A stretch of 64,000 nucleotides of DNA from NCBI RefSeq assembly GCF_014838745.1, contig NZ_JABUXR010000002.1, forward strand, positions 116,011 to 180,010, given 5' to 3'. This document shows, in pieces, positions 63,952 through 64,000 of this stretch. The DNA is from Limosilactobacillus urinaemulieris (GTDB lineage Bacteria; Bacillota; Bacilli; Lactobacillales; Lactobacillaceae). The number at the start of each line of letters is the position of its first letter. The stretch's first letter is position 1. The position numbers and the translations under genes were made by a program. A model generated the notes under the pieces. The model did no database searches. It was not told the DNA's origin and saw nothing but the letters and a program-made list of their open reading frames with translations.

Positions 63952-64000
63952 ATGTCCCAAAATAATTCTATCCTAAATCTCCTTGGAATTGAAGATCAGA
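63952..64000 (+). mobile_element. ISL3-family insertion sequence: first codons of the transposase
   Basis: Only 16 codons fall in the window: MSQNNSILNLLGIEDQ, which matches the opening of ISL3-family transposases of lactobacilli as I remember them. AGAAGG lies 8 bases upstream of ATG 63952-63954. The left part of the element probably covers about 63720-63951; the terminal repeat could not be placed. An outward-facing hairpin-like repeat AAATGGGTCA / TGACCCATTT lies near 63780-63830. Confidence 0.65.

Noticed and set aside
1-64000. CRISPR arrays, prophage genes, rRNA operons or toxin-antitoxin pairs
   Set aside because: I saw no regularly spaced repeats, phage modules or rRNA. The only mobile DNA seen is the IS at the right edge.

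Overview
This window is a stretch of chromosome from a low-GC lactobacillus, most likely a member of the Limosilactobacillus reuteri group. That placement is an inference from protein similarity as I remember it, the A+T-rich codon use, the strong AGGAGG-type ribosome binding sites, the T-box leaders and the ISL3-type element at the right edge; no database search was run. Most genes lie on the minus strand in housekeeping clusters whose order matches Bacillus and Listeria. Accessory DNA is sparse.

Layout: 1-3.9 kb holds the 5' part of an APC amino acid permease, a broken multidrug ABC exporter gene, its MarR-type regulator and a probable small membrane peptide behind a promoter flanked by two GGTACC-centred dyads. 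3.9-6.2 kb is an ArlRS-like two-component system. 6.3-12.7 kb is the yqeG-yqeH-yhbY-nadD-yqeK-rsfS-yqeM-tmcAL cluster plus yceD-rpmF, covering ribosome assembly, NAD synthesis and tRNA modification. 12.8-14.2 kb is infC-rpmI-rplT with an L20-type attenuation leader and a non-standard infC start codon. 14.2-21.2 kb is polA-mutM-coaE-nrdR-dnaB-dnaI. 21.3-26.9 kb carries membrane proteins, murC, ytpR, a thioredoxin-like protein, a HesB-like protein and trmB. 26.9-34.8 kb is the ecsAB / hit / prsA / yhaN-yhaO / yheA region. 34.9-39.1 kb holds a class A penicillin-binding protein and T-box-controlled argS.

39.3-41.2 kb has a plus-strand pair, a pyridoxine-type kinase and a lactate/malate dehydrogenase paralogue, then a tRNA-Gly. 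41.2-47.2 kb has small proteins, a divergent Ham1 paralogue, an ASCH protein, a comG operon cut down to comGA and comGB, and yebC. 47.2-49.3 kb is ccpA with a probable autoregulatory cre site, and ytxGH. 49.5-53.5 kb has an MscS channel, cbpB, a frameshifted phosphodiesterase gene, rdgB, murI and yslB. 53.6-63.6 kb has trxA, mutS2, cvpA, yrzB-yqgF-yrzL, T-box-controlled alaS, a DEAD-box helicase and nrnA. The window ends in the left part of an ISL3-family insertion sequence.

The observations most worth a second look are the two compensating microdeletions in the ABC exporter, the paired dyads around the MarR promoter, the truncated comG operon with a chimeric-looking third gene, the MDH-like specificity residue in the LDH paralogue, the G-run frameshift in the phosphodiesterase gene, the cre site over the ccpA -35 box, and an intrinsic terminator inside the cvpA-mutS2-trxA leader. 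I did not find a wholly new multi-gene system. The MarR / peptide / exporter locus is the least conventional block.
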